Assembly: GCF_004005815.1 (NCBI RefSeq)
Contig: NZ_SACK01000011.1
Location: 1 to 64,000, forward strand
Direction: 5' to 3'
From: Mucilaginibacter limnophilus
GTDB lineage: Bacteria; Bacteroidota; Bacteroidia; Sphingobacteriales; Sphingobacteriaceae
Length of the DNA: 64,000 bases
The position numbers were made by a program, and so were the translations under genes. Below the pieces are notes generated by a model, which ran no database searches, was not told the origin of the DNA, and saw only the letters and a list, made by a program, of their open reading frames with translations. This document shows, piece after piece, positions 51,101-59,792 of the stretch (its first letter is position 1; every line of letters begins with the position of its first letter).

Positions 51101-51324
51101 ACGGTTATTCTATAATTGCCATTTGCGTCTGTAATCGCGCCATTACTGCCGTTTTTTACTTTTACGGTAACACCGGGCAATGGTTTTCCGGTGGCTTGTT
51201 CGGTAACCACACCGGTTACATCAATTGTTTGCTGTGCCTGCGCTTCCGATTTTAATATTAGGCAAAAAGCGAATATGAGCAAGCACACAAAATCTTTATA
51301 AAAAAATGATAATTTTCTTTTCAT
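48190..51324 (-). CDS. SusC/RagA TonB-dependent glycan transporter
   Basis: 1,044 residues. Signal peptide, then directly a carboxypeptidase-regulatory-like domain (about 35-115, VTGVVTEQATGKPLPGVTVKVK), the EVVVVGYG TonB-box region, plug (LRIRGANTLGDNSPLIVIDGIP, LKDASAAIYGAQAANGVI) and beta barrel ending in NLGLSLTF. It has no STN domain, unlike the SusC at 2,311, so it should not signal to a FecR/ECF pair; AraC-type control fits better. It imports the oligosaccharide that the locus' periplasmic enzymes then cut. Confidence 0.96.
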   Translation of the reverse strand: MKRKLSFFYKDFVCLLIFAFCLILKSEAQAQQTIDVTGVVTEQATGKPLPGVTVKVKNGSNGAITDANGNYRITVSKGATLQFSFIGFESIEKNVTAEKLNTQLIASQGSLNEVVVVGYGTRKKATLTGSVSTVKGSEVAKSPAGNVSNSLAGRLPGLVAVTRTGEPGNDGSTLRIRGANTLGDNSPLIVIDGIPNRNLERLDPATIESVSVLKDASAAIYGAQAANGVILVTTKRGTTGKPTIQLNLNQGWNTPTVLPKMVDAATYAQIQNEISAAYHPNNPLPYTEEDIQKYKDGSDPWGHPNTDWFKETIKNNSPQRYGNLTLSGGSDAVKYFTSLGSNFTDGMFRNSNINYSQTNFQSNLDARISKDIRLSFDVVGRQENRNYSGGGNNGGSTDAAQNIFWALNRAFPTTPAYWPNGLPGPAIEYGANPVVLVTDKTGYTRQRDYVFQSNARLVINIPWVQGLSITGNAAVDKTFITYKQFRKPWNLYTWDKVSYDANQQPLLLPSKSGNTDPRVYQSFNLLGNITLNGLVNYDRTFGRHDLKVLVAAERISGDNMNFWAFRRNYTSDILPELDLGSNALKDNGGNSSLSRRLDYFGRVNYSYDSKYLAEFVWRYDGSYIFDPKGKQFGFFPGVSLGYRISNEQFWKDNISFVNELKIRGSWGRTGNDRISPYQYMTTYGYNGSYVFNQSVVQQTLTALRIPNSGVTWEIANQSNIGFDAQMLGGKITLTADYFYNLRSNILAYRNASVPGSAGLSLPQENIGKVVNKGFDFQIGYQNRAGEFNYSISANGAYSKNHIQFWDETPGIPDYQRSTGNQMNANLYYQAIGVFKDQAAVDAYPHWSGARPGDIIFKDVNGDGEINGLDQVRSKKTSIPTFTGGVSINLQYKGFDASILFQGAAGAERAYTTFSGGPGVGNFMYNLVKDRWTPENPSAVNPRVWERGGAYWMTDGMPNNTYFVRSSDYIRLKNFELGYSLASKYTSKLGIQSLRIFASGLNMLTFTKMKDFDPESPDTAPGSIWVNSQVYPLNKTINLGLSLTF

Positions 51325-51612
51325 ATGATTTAGGGAGTAATAAGGTCAGTAAAACTGACCGGGTTAGTATTTAGATAAAAGTTTCATTACTTACTGATTT
51401 GCCGGAAAGGTTATACCGCCGGAAATGGAGAATGGAATGGTAATATTTCTTTCATAATTCAATTGGTCTTTTTTACGGCAAACAAAAGCCCGACCGATCA
51501 AGCGCTTAACCATCGGCAATTTTTGTAAACTGTAGGTATGTAAATAATTAGTTAAAATAATCGATTAGTCAAACAGGATAAGTACTTTGTCAATAAGCCT
51601 GTATAGACAAAA

Positions 51613-51676
51613 CGAAAGTATCTTATAACAAAAAAATTACATTGCAACTTTTGATATATACTGTTAACTTTTTGAC
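51613..51676 (-). promoter_or_regulatory. Probable AraC-dependent promoter of the susC/susD pair
   Basis: TTTTGATATAT at 51,649 and TTTTTGAC at 51,669 have their G positions (51,653 and 51,674) 21 bases apart on the plus strand. On the minus strand TACTTTCG (51,620-51,613), one mismatch to TAnnTTTG, lies 33 bases from the first half-site. The same geometry occurs before the GH106 gene. Confidence 0.5.
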
Positions 51677-51901
51677 CAAGTAGAAATTAGCGATTCAGAG
51701 TTGCTTTGATTAGAGATAAGGATGAGATAGACAATGTATTTTATTCTGTAAATGATAAGGTATTACACTTTAGATTAGCTCGTCAACACATAAGTAGTTT
51801 CACTCAAATATGAATTGTCAGCTTTTTGGCATTAGTTGCAACATCAGTATCACATCTGTACATAATTTTGCAAGAAGACGTCTTTTGTTTACATGTAATA
51901 A

Positions 51902-52033
51902 TGGTTGGAAAGGTGGACATTAGACGAATTAAGAGAACAAGATCCAAATACACAGGGCGAACGAATCAACTTATCGGTGGCAGCATATATGTATAAGCCA
52001 ATTACCCGCAGTTGGTTAGATATTGTGATTTGA
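51902..52033 (+). pseudogene. 3' remnant of an unknown gene
   Basis: One plus-strand frame, preceded by two in-frame stops, reads WLERWTLDELREQDPNTQGERINLSVAAYMYKPITRSWLDIVI and a TGA. The composition looks like real protein. Family unknown; no start or upstream part remains. Confidence 0.3.
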
Positions 52034-52057
52034 CGTTATTTAACATGAGGAATGACA

Positions 52058-53506
52058 TTAACAAATCTGTACAGTTTCGGTATTTAATAATTTACCCAGT
52101 TTTATAATTTTAGCAGCGATATGCCCTTTGCCAATAGCGCAATGATGAGCCGGGCCTTGCGAGTTCCAGCTTTCAACAAACCCTCTCGCCCCTATCGAAA
52201 ATCTATAACGGCTATTGGTATTACCTATCTCTAGTATCGGCCCGGCAACTGATTCACCCTCGGCAACCAGAAACATCAGGCTACCCTCAGAAGTTTCTAC
52301 TACTGATAATAAGGTTACTTCGCCATATTTAACAGACATTTCAACAGACAGGCCGTTACCAACTTTACCGTGATAAACTTGTAGCGGTTTTACCTTAATT
52401 TTACCTTCGGCAATGGTTGGATGGCAGGGGCCGTCATGTCCCATCAGCACCACATCGTCGTTATAATCCATGGCGTAATATTCTGTGAAAGATCCGCCTG
52501 CGTTAAAGCTGTCCATTATTTTCATGGCCTGGGCATTCTTTACCTCATACTCGCCTGCTACCGGGGTGTGCCGCCCGGTTAATAGCGAGTTGCCCAAGAT
52601 AACAGAGGTCATGGTATTTTCGTTTTGGACGTTTCCTGTTCCTTTATGGTAGTAGGCTAATGAACCGAGGTTATGCTCTTTTACAAGTATATCAAGCGCA
52701 ACTGCTGTTTGTGCGGCCCGTTCCAGTTCATGGCGCGTGCAGTCGTGCTGAATGTCGAAATAATTATTAAACTCTATTAGTTTCTCATTAATCTGCGCCT
52801 GATTAACCGTTTCGCGTATGGCCGACAACTCGTCTACTTCGATAACCTCGATATGCCCGCCGAAAACCGCACATTGCAGGGTAAAATCTGTGTAAATATC
52901 AAGCATCCCCCCGTAATAATTGCCCATTACACCCAGGCGGTTATTATACATAACATAGGCTACACGGGCGGCTGCTATCCATTCTTCAACCTCTTTCCAA
53001 ACATATGGGTCGTTATGCAACATGCCGGTAATTTGGAAAAAAGGAATATTTGCACGGTTAAATACGTTAGCTATTTCGGGTACGGGGCAGGCCGAACAAA
53101 AGGCAAGCCACTCGCCTGTCATGGCTCTACGGTTCGCCATTTTATTAAATTTACTGTAATCAATAGCCGCTTCGGGCACCAGGTTTAAAATAACTACCGG
53201 AACCTTAGCCTTTCTAACCACTGGCAATACCGTTGATGATAAAGCATAGGTGGTAACATATAAAAAAATAATATCTACATCCCGCTCTTTAAAACGCCTA
53301 CCCGACTCAAATGCTTTTTCAGGCGTATCAACCAGGCCCTCATTAACTATTTCGGCGCCAAAACTTTTCAGGTTTTCCTCTACCACACTTATATAACCAG
53401 TCAGCCGTTCCTCTAAACCGTCAAATTGCTCCCAATAAGTTTGTAACCCGATACCGAACAGCCCGACTTTTATATTTATATTATTAACCCTACCGTTTAT
53501 GCCCAT
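52058..53506 (-). CDS. L-arabinose/L-fucose isomerase-like protein
   Basis: 482 residues, cytoplasmic. N-terminal Rossmann-like half (VGLFGIGLQTYWEQFDGL, DVDIIFLYVTTYALSSTVLPVV) followed by GMLHNDPYVWKEVEEWI and YNNRLGVMGNYYGGMLDIYTD, then a C-terminal half with AMDYNDDVVLMGHDGPCHPTIAEGK. This matches the L-arabinose isomerase (AraA-like, COG2160-type) lineage; catalytic Glu/His residues are likely within the C-terminal half (H438-type AHHCAIGKGH at the end). It would convert a released aldose such as L-arabinose to its ketose. It is the last gene of the GH106-GH43-isomerase operon, which makes a GH43-arabinosidase partner sensible. Exact sugar uncertain. Confidence 0.8.
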   Translation of the reverse strand: MGINGRVNNINIKVGLFGIGLQTYWEQFDGLEERLTGYISVVEENLKSFGAEIVNEGLVDTPEKAFESGRRFKERDVDIIFLYVTTYALSSTVLPVVRKAKVPVVILNLVPEAAIDYSKFNKMANRRAMTGEWLAFCSACPVPEIANVFNRANIPFFQITGMLHNDPYVWKEVEEWIAAARVAYVMYNNRLGVMGNYYGGMLDIYTDFTLQCAVFGGHIEVIEVDELSAIRETVNQAQINEKLIEFNNYFDIQHDCTRHELERAAQTAVALDILVKEHNLGSLAYYHKGTGNVQNENTMTSVILGNSLLTGRHTPVAGEYEVKNAQAMKIMDSFNAGGSFTEYYAMDYNDDVVLMGHDGPCHPTIAEGKIKVKPLQVYHGKVGNGLSVEMSVKYGEVTLLSVVETSEGSLMFLVAEGESVAGPILEIGNTNSRYRFSIGARGFVESWNSQGPAHHCAIGKGHIAAKIIKLGKLLNTETVQIC

Positions 53507-53571
53507 CTGTATTATATATTCTATTCGTGTTTTATTGATTGATATTTTTGATTTGCAGTGTCTCAGTATCG

Positions 53572-55155
53572 TTATTCCACATAAGTTTCAAATCGTAACG
53601 TGCGGTTTGTTTCGACAGTAAAAGTTTTACCGCTATCATTACTAATCGCTGCGCCACCGCCTGGGTATGGCGCGAGATCATTATACTGAAAACTATAACA
53701 TCCTTTTGTTGATGCCGAGTGTACCACTATGCCGTACTTCACTCCTGCTTTTACAATACCACTCATTTTTACGGTTATTACTTTGGGCGACCAGCCAATA
53801 GTGGCGGCATCAATGGTATTTACACTAATTGGCTTTCCGCTGATTTGCCCATTGGCACCTGTTTTATAAAGTTCAAAAGACAAGCCGGCATCCGGATAAC
53901 CACTTTTTGAAGTAATAAACTTCAACGAAGTTAATTCACCTGTACGCTTAGCTGTAAAAGCCTGCATACGCCAAAGGCTATTGCCAATATCGCAATGGGT
54001 AGTAAAACCTGAGCTGCCGGATGTGTTATCCAATTTGTTTTTTACCTGTTTAGATCTCGATAAAGCTTTAGCGGAATGTGTTAAAGTTACCGTTTTCTCG
54101 CATTTCATTGGATTTATAGCGCCATCTGCAGCAAAGGTTAGCGGAGCCCAATAATAGTTAGCTAATGCTTCGTTTTTAGCCGCATTGTTCCATAAGTCGC
54201 TGCCGAATATATACACCATTTCGCCGCTTACTTTTATGGCCGATACAAAGGATGGTTGCCCGCCGCATGAGTTATCACTTATTTTAATCGGTGCCGACCA
54301 TGCCCCTAAAGGCGATTTAGCCGTACAATAAGAAGCGCCTGTGCCTGAACAATAGCCACAATTAGGGTCAGAAAAAATCACGTAATAAATCCCGTTGCGT
54401 TTAAACAGGCAGGGTGCTTCGGTATTTGCCTGGGTAACCGATTTTACTACTTCACCGGTACCGGTAAGGTAATCGTCGGTCAGTTTCTCTATCGCTATGG
54501 CACCTTTCGCACGCCAGTCGGTGTAAGCCAGATAGGCTGTGCCATCATCATCTACAAAAGTATCATGGTCGCCATTGTTTAAACCTGCAACCGGCATATC
54601 CGAGTTAATGGCCAGTTTGGGTTCAGCAACCTCTGTAAACGGTCCGCGCGGCGTTTTGCTGGTAAAAACCCGATAACCAACCCTGTTATCATAAACGTTT
54701 ATCCATAATACATACAGTTGTGTTTTACTGTTATAAATAACATGCGGGCGAAAACAGCCATAGGTTTTACCATCACAACGGGTTTGCCATAATTCGGTTT
54801 TGGCATCGAACAGGAATCCACGGTCAGTCCAGTTCACCAAATCAGTTGAAGAGTAAGCTTTAAAACCGCAAAATGGCGCTATTTTATTTCCCCACTCAAA
54901 ACCACAATCGTAACTTGTACCATATAAATAATATACACCGTTAAAAAGGGCTATCTCACCATCGTGTGCATCAATGGCATCGCCAAGTTGATCGTATCGG
55001 GTAACCTGTTTGCCCAGACTGTTGAAATTAACATAGGTAGCTTTTTTTGATGCTTTACCGGCCGACTGTGCATTAACATACCCGGTTGCTATTAGAAATA
55101 TCGATTGCAACAGCATATATTTCCGTATCAGCGGTTTATTATTTTTAAAAATCAT
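53572..55155 (-). CDS. GH43 family glycosidase, probably alpha-L-arabinofuranosidase or related
   Basis: 527 residues. Signal peptide (MLLQSIFLIATGYVNAQ). A five-bladed propeller spans about 55-360, with the general-base region D62-A-H-D65-GEIALFNGVYYLYG, the pKa-modulating Asp in GDHDTFVDDDGTAYLAYTD and the general-acid Glu in NTEAPCLFKRNGIYYVIFSD. Cys-rich loops (CGYCSGTGASYC) suggest disulfides. A C-terminal beta-sandwich (about 385-527) may bind carbohydrate. The subfamily cannot be fixed from sequence alone; arabinofuranosidase, xylosidase and galactanase activities are all known in GH43. It sits 12 bases after the GH106 gene and before the isomerase. Confidence 0.85.
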   Translation of the reverse strand: MIFKNNKPLIRKYMLLQSIFLIATGYVNAQSAGKASKKATYVNFNSLGKQVTRYDQLGDAIDAHDGEIALFNGVYYLYGTSYDCGFEWGNKIAPFCGFKAYSSTDLVNWTDRGFLFDAKTELWQTRCDGKTYGCFRPHVIYNSKTQLYVLWINVYDNRVGYRVFTSKTPRGPFTEVAEPKLAINSDMPVAGLNNGDHDTFVDDDGTAYLAYTDWRAKGAIAIEKLTDDYLTGTGEVVKSVTQANTEAPCLFKRNGIYYVIFSDPNCGYCSGTGASYCTAKSPLGAWSAPIKISDNSCGGQPSFVSAIKVSGEMVYIFGSDLWNNAAKNEALANYYWAPLTFAADGAINPMKCEKTVTLTHSAKALSRSKQVKNKLDNTSGSSGFTTHCDIGNSLWRMQAFTAKRTGELTSLKFITSKSGYPDAGLSFELYKTGANGQISGKPISVNTIDAATIGWSPKVITVKMSGIVKAGVKYGIVVHSASTKGCYSFQYNDLAPYPGGGAAISNDSGKTFTVETNRTLRFETYVE

Positions 55156-55167
55156 GATGTGAAATAT

Positions 55168-58164
55168 TTATAGTTTTTGTTTAATGGTTACCGGGCCTAA
55201 CAATCCCGAACTAAACAAAGGCGACTTGCTATTATAAAACCGGTGTGTTGAAAATGTGTTGCGTTTGCTGGGACGGGGTTGTTTTTTTAAGAGCCATTCG
55301 GGCCAATGCCCGTTTTTTATTCCATCGTCCGGCCGGTTCTCGTCACCTATCAGTCTGTTCGGCCATAAATTAACAACTTCAATTTCCAATTGATTATTTT
55401 CTTGCAATACAGCAGTGGATATGTCAACCATCCATGGCGCCGTCCATAGCACGCCCAAATCGGTTCCATTTAGTTTAACGCGCGCCATATTTTTAACATC
55501 GCCTAAATGTAAATATAAGCGTTTGCCCCCTGTTATGCCTGTTGATGGAACATCGAAACTTTTTTTATAAACCGCTGTGCCCGAGTAGTATTTTATACCT
55601 TCCTCGGACCGCTTTGTCCAGTCGATCAAAGCATCGAATTTTATATTTTCAGGGCCACCCCATTTAATATCAAAACTAACTTCCCATGAGCCATTTATTT
55701 CGGCAATAGTTTGCTCAGTAACCAGTTTACTCGTATTAGTGGCTGTCCATTTATTAGTTTCTGCAAAAACAATGAATGCACTTTCATAGGCATCTAAATG
55801 CAAGGGTATACTTGTATTGCTATTACTTACCGTGAAATTATCAAGTCGTGTAATTTTCCCGTTAATGGCATTCCATAATTCGGGCGAACCAATTTTAGTC
55901 CGAAATGTGCCGTTAAAATCAACCGGCTGGTTTGTGGTGTTTGATACGAAATACATATCCCAGCCATTTGCTGTACGATGGGTGTACCTGATAGCCTGGT
56001 TTGTACTAAAATCTTCACTAATGTTTTTTGCACGAAGCAGATTAGCTATAACGTCATATTTCGGATAAAGGTTATCTATGTTTTCACGGTAAGCACTGCC
56101 CCATATCACTTCGCCTAAGCCATATTTACCGCGCGTTTCTGTTAATGCGTTTTGCATTGGCCCCCATATTTGCCTGCCTAGCGTTTTAATATTTTTATCG
56201 CAAAGCGGATAATTCTCAAGGCTTGGAGATCGTAACGGGGCACTACCTACTATCGTAGCGCCTTGTTTGACCAGTTCACCAATTTTGGCAAGCAGCTTTG
56301 GTGTCATCGTCTCGATAACAGGCAAAACCAGCATGCGGTATGCAGCGCCGGAAGGGAATATTATCTGTTTGTTTTTCACATAAGCGCCCATTAGCTGCGA
56401 TGGCGCACAACCATCAAAGTTATAGCCTCTTCTATCGCCAATAGTATCGCCTTTTATGGCCGATGCCGGTGGAACAAAAACATGCGGAGAACCTTCGGGC
56501 GTTAAATAAAGGATATCGGCAACTGTGCGGCCTTGTTGTAATAAGTATTGGCAACGGGTTACGTAATCATGATAACCGCTCACCATTGGCCACCAGGTTT
56601 GGCTTCTGTCCCAATGCACGCCATAGGGACCCATAGTGGCGCCCGGTTTTAATGAATCGGGCAGGAATTGGTTTTGGAACGTGTGATACACAAACTGGTT
56701 GATGCCCGCGGCAAACGCCCAATCGCCCTGGTTTTTCATAGCACCGGGGTATTGTTTCCAGCCTTCGTCATTCTGCGATGTAAAAGCTTCAGCAGCTATC
56801 TGCGATTTGCCGCCTACATGGCCTATTGATGTAGCCTCAATAACGCTATAGGTTGAATTAAAACCGAAACCCTTGCTCCAAAATTCGCCCATGGGTATAT
56901 CGGCAATGCTGCCCAATTCAAGGTCGGCAGTGGGGTTCATATCATAAGGCTCAATAGATAGCAGCAGATTTTGGCGCTTACCATACGCTTTAACATGCCG
57001 GGCATGGTTCTCCAAAACCAACTCTTGAGAAGTTTGCCGCAAATCCCACAAAAAGCGCTCGCTTTCCTGTAAACTGCCTACAATATTGCCGGCATAAACC
57101 GGGTAATATTTTAGGGGATCGTATCCGCGCCTGCGCAGAAACTCCTGCCTGAACCTGCCGGTCCAGTTTTGCGCGCTCATTTCCCAGCTATCCATGTGCA
57201 GGCGTTTTAAACCGCCGGGTATATTTTTTTGTGGCTTATCAATTTTATTAAGCAATTTGCCTATATAGGTATCTAAATGCGTATTAAGCGCTGTTGTATC
57301 AAACTTATCAACCTCAAAGCCTAACCCGGGTACGGGCGCAGGGCGTGTAATGGCGCCATTGTTACGGCTGCCAAAGCGCATTATTACCCATTTACCCGAT
57401 GGCGGTGTCCAGTTCAACGTTCCGTCGGCCTCCATTTTACCTGTTAGGTCAATAATGCGGCTTTTGTTAATGATATTGTTTTTATCAATAGATGCAATGC
57501 CCGGCGACGGCAAGTATGGTTTTACTACAGCCGAACTATATGGCGCCCTGTAATAAAGCGCTTTTTCTTCATAGTCTATTATTTGTTTTATCTCTTCTGT
57601 TACAGGGAAGGCCAGTACGGCGACATCTTCATAATAACGGTTCCATTCGGCTTTAATCTCGTCGGTTAGGCTACCTTCGCCAAAAAAAGGTTTTTTGGGT
57701 AAAGGTACTGGCAACATGATCTTTTGCTTATTGCCTGCTGTAACTATAGTTTGGCTTGAAACAAGATGCTGCATAGATTGCTGCGGCTTAACCCACGGCC
57801 CGCCACTGCCCGTCCAACCGGGGCCTATGCCCAGTGTTATTTCTATTCCCAGCCTGCGGGCTTCTTTTTCGGCATGGGCAAACAGGCTTATCCATTCGTC
57901 GCTCAAAAAATCAACCGGACCTCTGGGAATACCTACATTCACTTCTAAAAAAATAAGGTTGCCAATGCCCGCTTTTTTCATCGATTCAAGGTCTTTAGTG
58001 ATTGATTCGGCAGTCATATTACCATCCATAAAATACCAGTAAACGCCGGGTTTAGCATAATCAGGCGGATGCAAAAAATTCTTTTTCATTTCGTGCATCT
58101 GTGCACAGGCAGGGTTAAGCCTGCATAAAAGTAAAAGAAGAGCAACTATAGCGTATTTGTACAT
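55168..58164 (-). CDS. GH106 alpha-L-rhamnosidase, exported
   Basis: 998 residues. Signal peptide LLLLLCRLNPACAQ. The start of the mature protein, GVYWYFMDGNMTAESITKDLESMKKAGIGNLIFLEVN, is the GH106 opening with the TIM-barrel Trp/Met-asp-gly-asn motif; then LGIEITLGIGPGWTGSGGPWV, WEMSAQNWTGRFRQEFLRRRGYDP and GHVGGKSQIAAEAFTSQND, followed by C-terminal beta domains including a galactose-binding-like part (YLHLGDVKNMARVKLNGTDLGVLWTAPWMVDIS). GH106 enzymes remove rhamnose from rhamnogalacturonan-type substrates or rhamnosides. First gene of its operon, with an AraC-type repeat upstream. Confidence 0.93.
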   Translation of the reverse strand: MYKYAIVALLLLLCRLNPACAQMHEMKKNFLHPPDYAKPGVYWYFMDGNMTAESITKDLESMKKAGIGNLIFLEVNVGIPRGPVDFLSDEWISLFAHAEKEARRLGIEITLGIGPGWTGSGGPWVKPQQSMQHLVSSQTIVTAGNKQKIMLPVPLPKKPFFGEGSLTDEIKAEWNRYYEDVAVLAFPVTEEIKQIIDYEEKALYYRAPYSSAVVKPYLPSPGIASIDKNNIINKSRIIDLTGKMEADGTLNWTPPSGKWVIMRFGSRNNGAITRPAPVPGLGFEVDKFDTTALNTHLDTYIGKLLNKIDKPQKNIPGGLKRLHMDSWEMSAQNWTGRFRQEFLRRRGYDPLKYYPVYAGNIVGSLQESERFLWDLRQTSQELVLENHARHVKAYGKRQNLLLSIEPYDMNPTADLELGSIADIPMGEFWSKGFGFNSTYSVIEATSIGHVGGKSQIAAEAFTSQNDEGWKQYPGAMKNQGDWAFAAGINQFVYHTFQNQFLPDSLKPGATMGPYGVHWDRSQTWWPMVSGYHDYVTRCQYLLQQGRTVADILYLTPEGSPHVFVPPASAIKGDTIGDRRGYNFDGCAPSQLMGAYVKNKQIIFPSGAAYRMLVLPVIETMTPKLLAKIGELVKQGATIVGSAPLRSPSLENYPLCDKNIKTLGRQIWGPMQNALTETRGKYGLGEVIWGSAYRENIDNLYPKYDVIANLLRAKNISEDFSTNQAIRYTHRTANGWDMYFVSNTTNQPVDFNGTFRTKIGSPELWNAINGKITRLDNFTVSNSNTSIPLHLDAYESAFIVFAETNKWTATNTSKLVTEQTIAEINGSWEVSFDIKWGGPENIKFDALIDWTKRSEEGIKYYSGTAVYKKSFDVPSTGITGGKRLYLHLGDVKNMARVKLNGTDLGVLWTAPWMVDISTAVLQENNQLEIEVVNLWPNRLIGDENRPDDGIKNGHWPEWLLKKQPRPSKRNTFSTHRFYNSKSPLFSSGLLGPVTIKQKL

Positions 58165-58575
58165 TACAGCGTTTTCTATTTAAGTTTTATAATAAGGTTA
58201 CGTTAGCTATCCAACGAGATAAGCTTTACGGCAAATGGTTTCATTTAACAAAACATCGAGCACAGGTGCTTGCAACTTCAGTTCAAAAGTATCCGAACTG
58301 ACATGCCTTAGAAATAGATGATTTGATAAATCAGTTATAAATTTTGACACATCAGAAAAGCAGTGTAAATACTACACATACTTTCACGTGAACAATTGGT
58401 TATAAATGCAATGAAAAGAATGTATATAATAAGCATTTAAACGCATGGATAATTGCTATTATGCCTGAGTGTTATCAGCATGCATCAAAAAGTTGGTGGA
58501 GTAAAAAAATTTGGTGATAGCCTTCGGCTTTTCAGCGAGAATGGCCTCAATAAATTATGATAGAAAATGCCAGGC
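58165..58575. other. Intergenic region before the GH106 operon
   Basis: 410 bases between the AraC stop (58,576) and GH106 start, both minus. Contains the promoter candidate listed separately (58,284-58,349). Nothing else seen. Confidence 0.45.
58284..58349 (-). promoter_or_regulatory. Probable AraC-dependent promoter of the GH106 operon
   Basis: TTTGATAAA and TTTTGACA with G positions 58,325 and 58,346, again 21 bases apart. On the minus strand TACTTTTG (58,291-58,284) is a perfect TAnnTTTG box 34 bases from the first half-site; no -33 box is visible, as expected for an activator-dependent promoter. Predicted leader about 110 bases. Confidence 0.55.
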
Positions 58576-59463
58576 TCACGACCATTGCGAAAGGCATTTT
58601 TTGCGGTACTCGGTAGGTGTTAAACCCGTTTTTTCCCTGAATACTTTGGAGAAGTAAAAGTTTGATTCGAAGCTTAGATCGACAGCTATTTGCTTAACCG
58701 AATAATCGGGACTGTTCAACAGTTCCTTCGCTTTTTCAATTTTTAGCTGGATGTAATACTGACCAGGAGACAGGCCGGTATAATTTTTAAACAACTTACG
58801 GAAACGCGAGTAGCCGACATTTAATTCAACGGCAGCACTTTCGGGCGAGTAATAGCTATTGATATTTTCACGAAAAAGCAGTCTGGCTTTATCGATGATA
58901 ATTTCTTCTTCTTTATTTTCGACCAGGTTCTGCCGGGATATGGCATTAAACGTACCGATGAGATGAAGTACCGCTCCAGATATCATAGGCTGATAACCCG
59001 GTGTTTCCTGCCTTGTTTTTTGGATGATACCATCAAACAGGTTAAAAACAGCTTCGTTAAAACCTATAAAAATGCAGGGATGCTCAGGCTTTATAAAATT
59101 GTTTACCAGCAGGTTATCAACAATCTTACCCTTTACACCTACCCAATATTCATCCCAGCCGGTGTCGCTGTCGGGTTTGTATCGGTGTTTTTCGCCGGGG
59201 AAAAGTACGATGATGGTACCGGCTTTAACGGATGATTGTTTACAACTATCTGATTCGAAAATACCTTTGCCTTTAGTGATATATATAATCTGAAACTCTT
59301 GAAGTATGCGCCAACTGTTCCAGTTAAAATAGTGGTGAGCAGGGTGATTAAGCATAGGATAAGTGTGTGATGCCTCAATATGTGTGCAGCCGGCATTCAG
59401 CACCGTTAGCCCCCATCGTTCGTCCTCTTTACTTACTGGAAGATATTTATAATAATTGATCAT
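58576..59463 (-). CDS. AraC-family regulator of the glycan locus (paralogue 3)
   Basis: 295 residues, the same architecture as the genes at 34,020 and 45,424. Sensor half MINYYKYLPVSKEDERWGLTVLNAG, HHYFNWNSWRILQEFQIIYITKGKG, FPGEKHRYKPD..GWDEYWVGVKG; HTH pair at about 190-290 (LNVGYSRFRKLFKNYTGLSPGQYYIQLKIEKA, DLSFESNFYFSKVFREKTGLTPTEYRKKC). It is closest to paralogue 2. It lies between the GH106 operon (downstream, same strand) and the divergent six-hairpin glycosidase gene. TTTTTTGATATA on the minus strand at 59,684-59,695 lies upstream of its start. Confidence 0.93.
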   Translation of the reverse strand: MINYYKYLPVSKEDERWGLTVLNAGCTHIEASHTYPMLNHPAHHYFNWNSWRILQEFQIIYITKGKGIFESDSCKQSSVKAGTIIVLFPGEKHRYKPDSDTGWDEYWVGVKGKIVDNLLVNNFIKPEHPCIFIGFNEAVFNLFDGIIQKTRQETPGYQPMISGAVLHLIGTFNAISRQNLVENKEEEIIIDKARLLFRENINSYYSPESAAVELNVGYSRFRKLFKNYTGLSPGQYYIQLKIEKAKELLNSPDYSVKQIAVDLSFESNFYFSKVFREKTGLTPTEYRKKCLSQWS

Positions 59464-59792
59464 ATGCGTAATAAATTACATAATTTAAGTGCCCCCTAAA
59501 CACCTACCGCTTACGGTAATAAGACCACTATTAAATTGTCTTTATTTAACAGTGCTAATTTTACGATTAATATTTAAACATCAATAATCAAAACTCGGCT
59601 GTTTTGATAACAATATTACATAATGTTGAAAGATGTCGTTCTTTTTATTACTTGAGTTTTAGAAAAAAAAACAGCTTGTAACATATATCAAAAAATACAA
59701 ATAATGCTGCTTTAATTACAAACTAAAATCATTTCATTGGTATAGTTTTGATCTGATAAACCTGAAGAATATTAGTATTTAATCTATATAAA
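59464..59792. other. Intergenic region, divergent promoters
   Basis: Very AT-rich. TAGTTTTG at 59,743-59,750 fits the -7 box for the plus-strand gene at 59,793 (leader ~36 bases). TTTTTTGATATA on the minus strand at 59,684-59,695 is a single regulator-like half-site towards the AraC gene. Confidence 0.45.

Larger units (their letters stand above)
51325..52057. other. Intergenic region with susC promoter elements and a gene remnant
   Basis: 730 AT-rich bases. The SusC side has a 21-bp-spaced repeat (51,648-51,676) with a -7-like box (51,613-51,620), giving a long leader of about 280 bases. The other side holds a short plus-strand coding remnant (51,902-52,033). No structured RNA that I can name. 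Confidence 0.45.
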
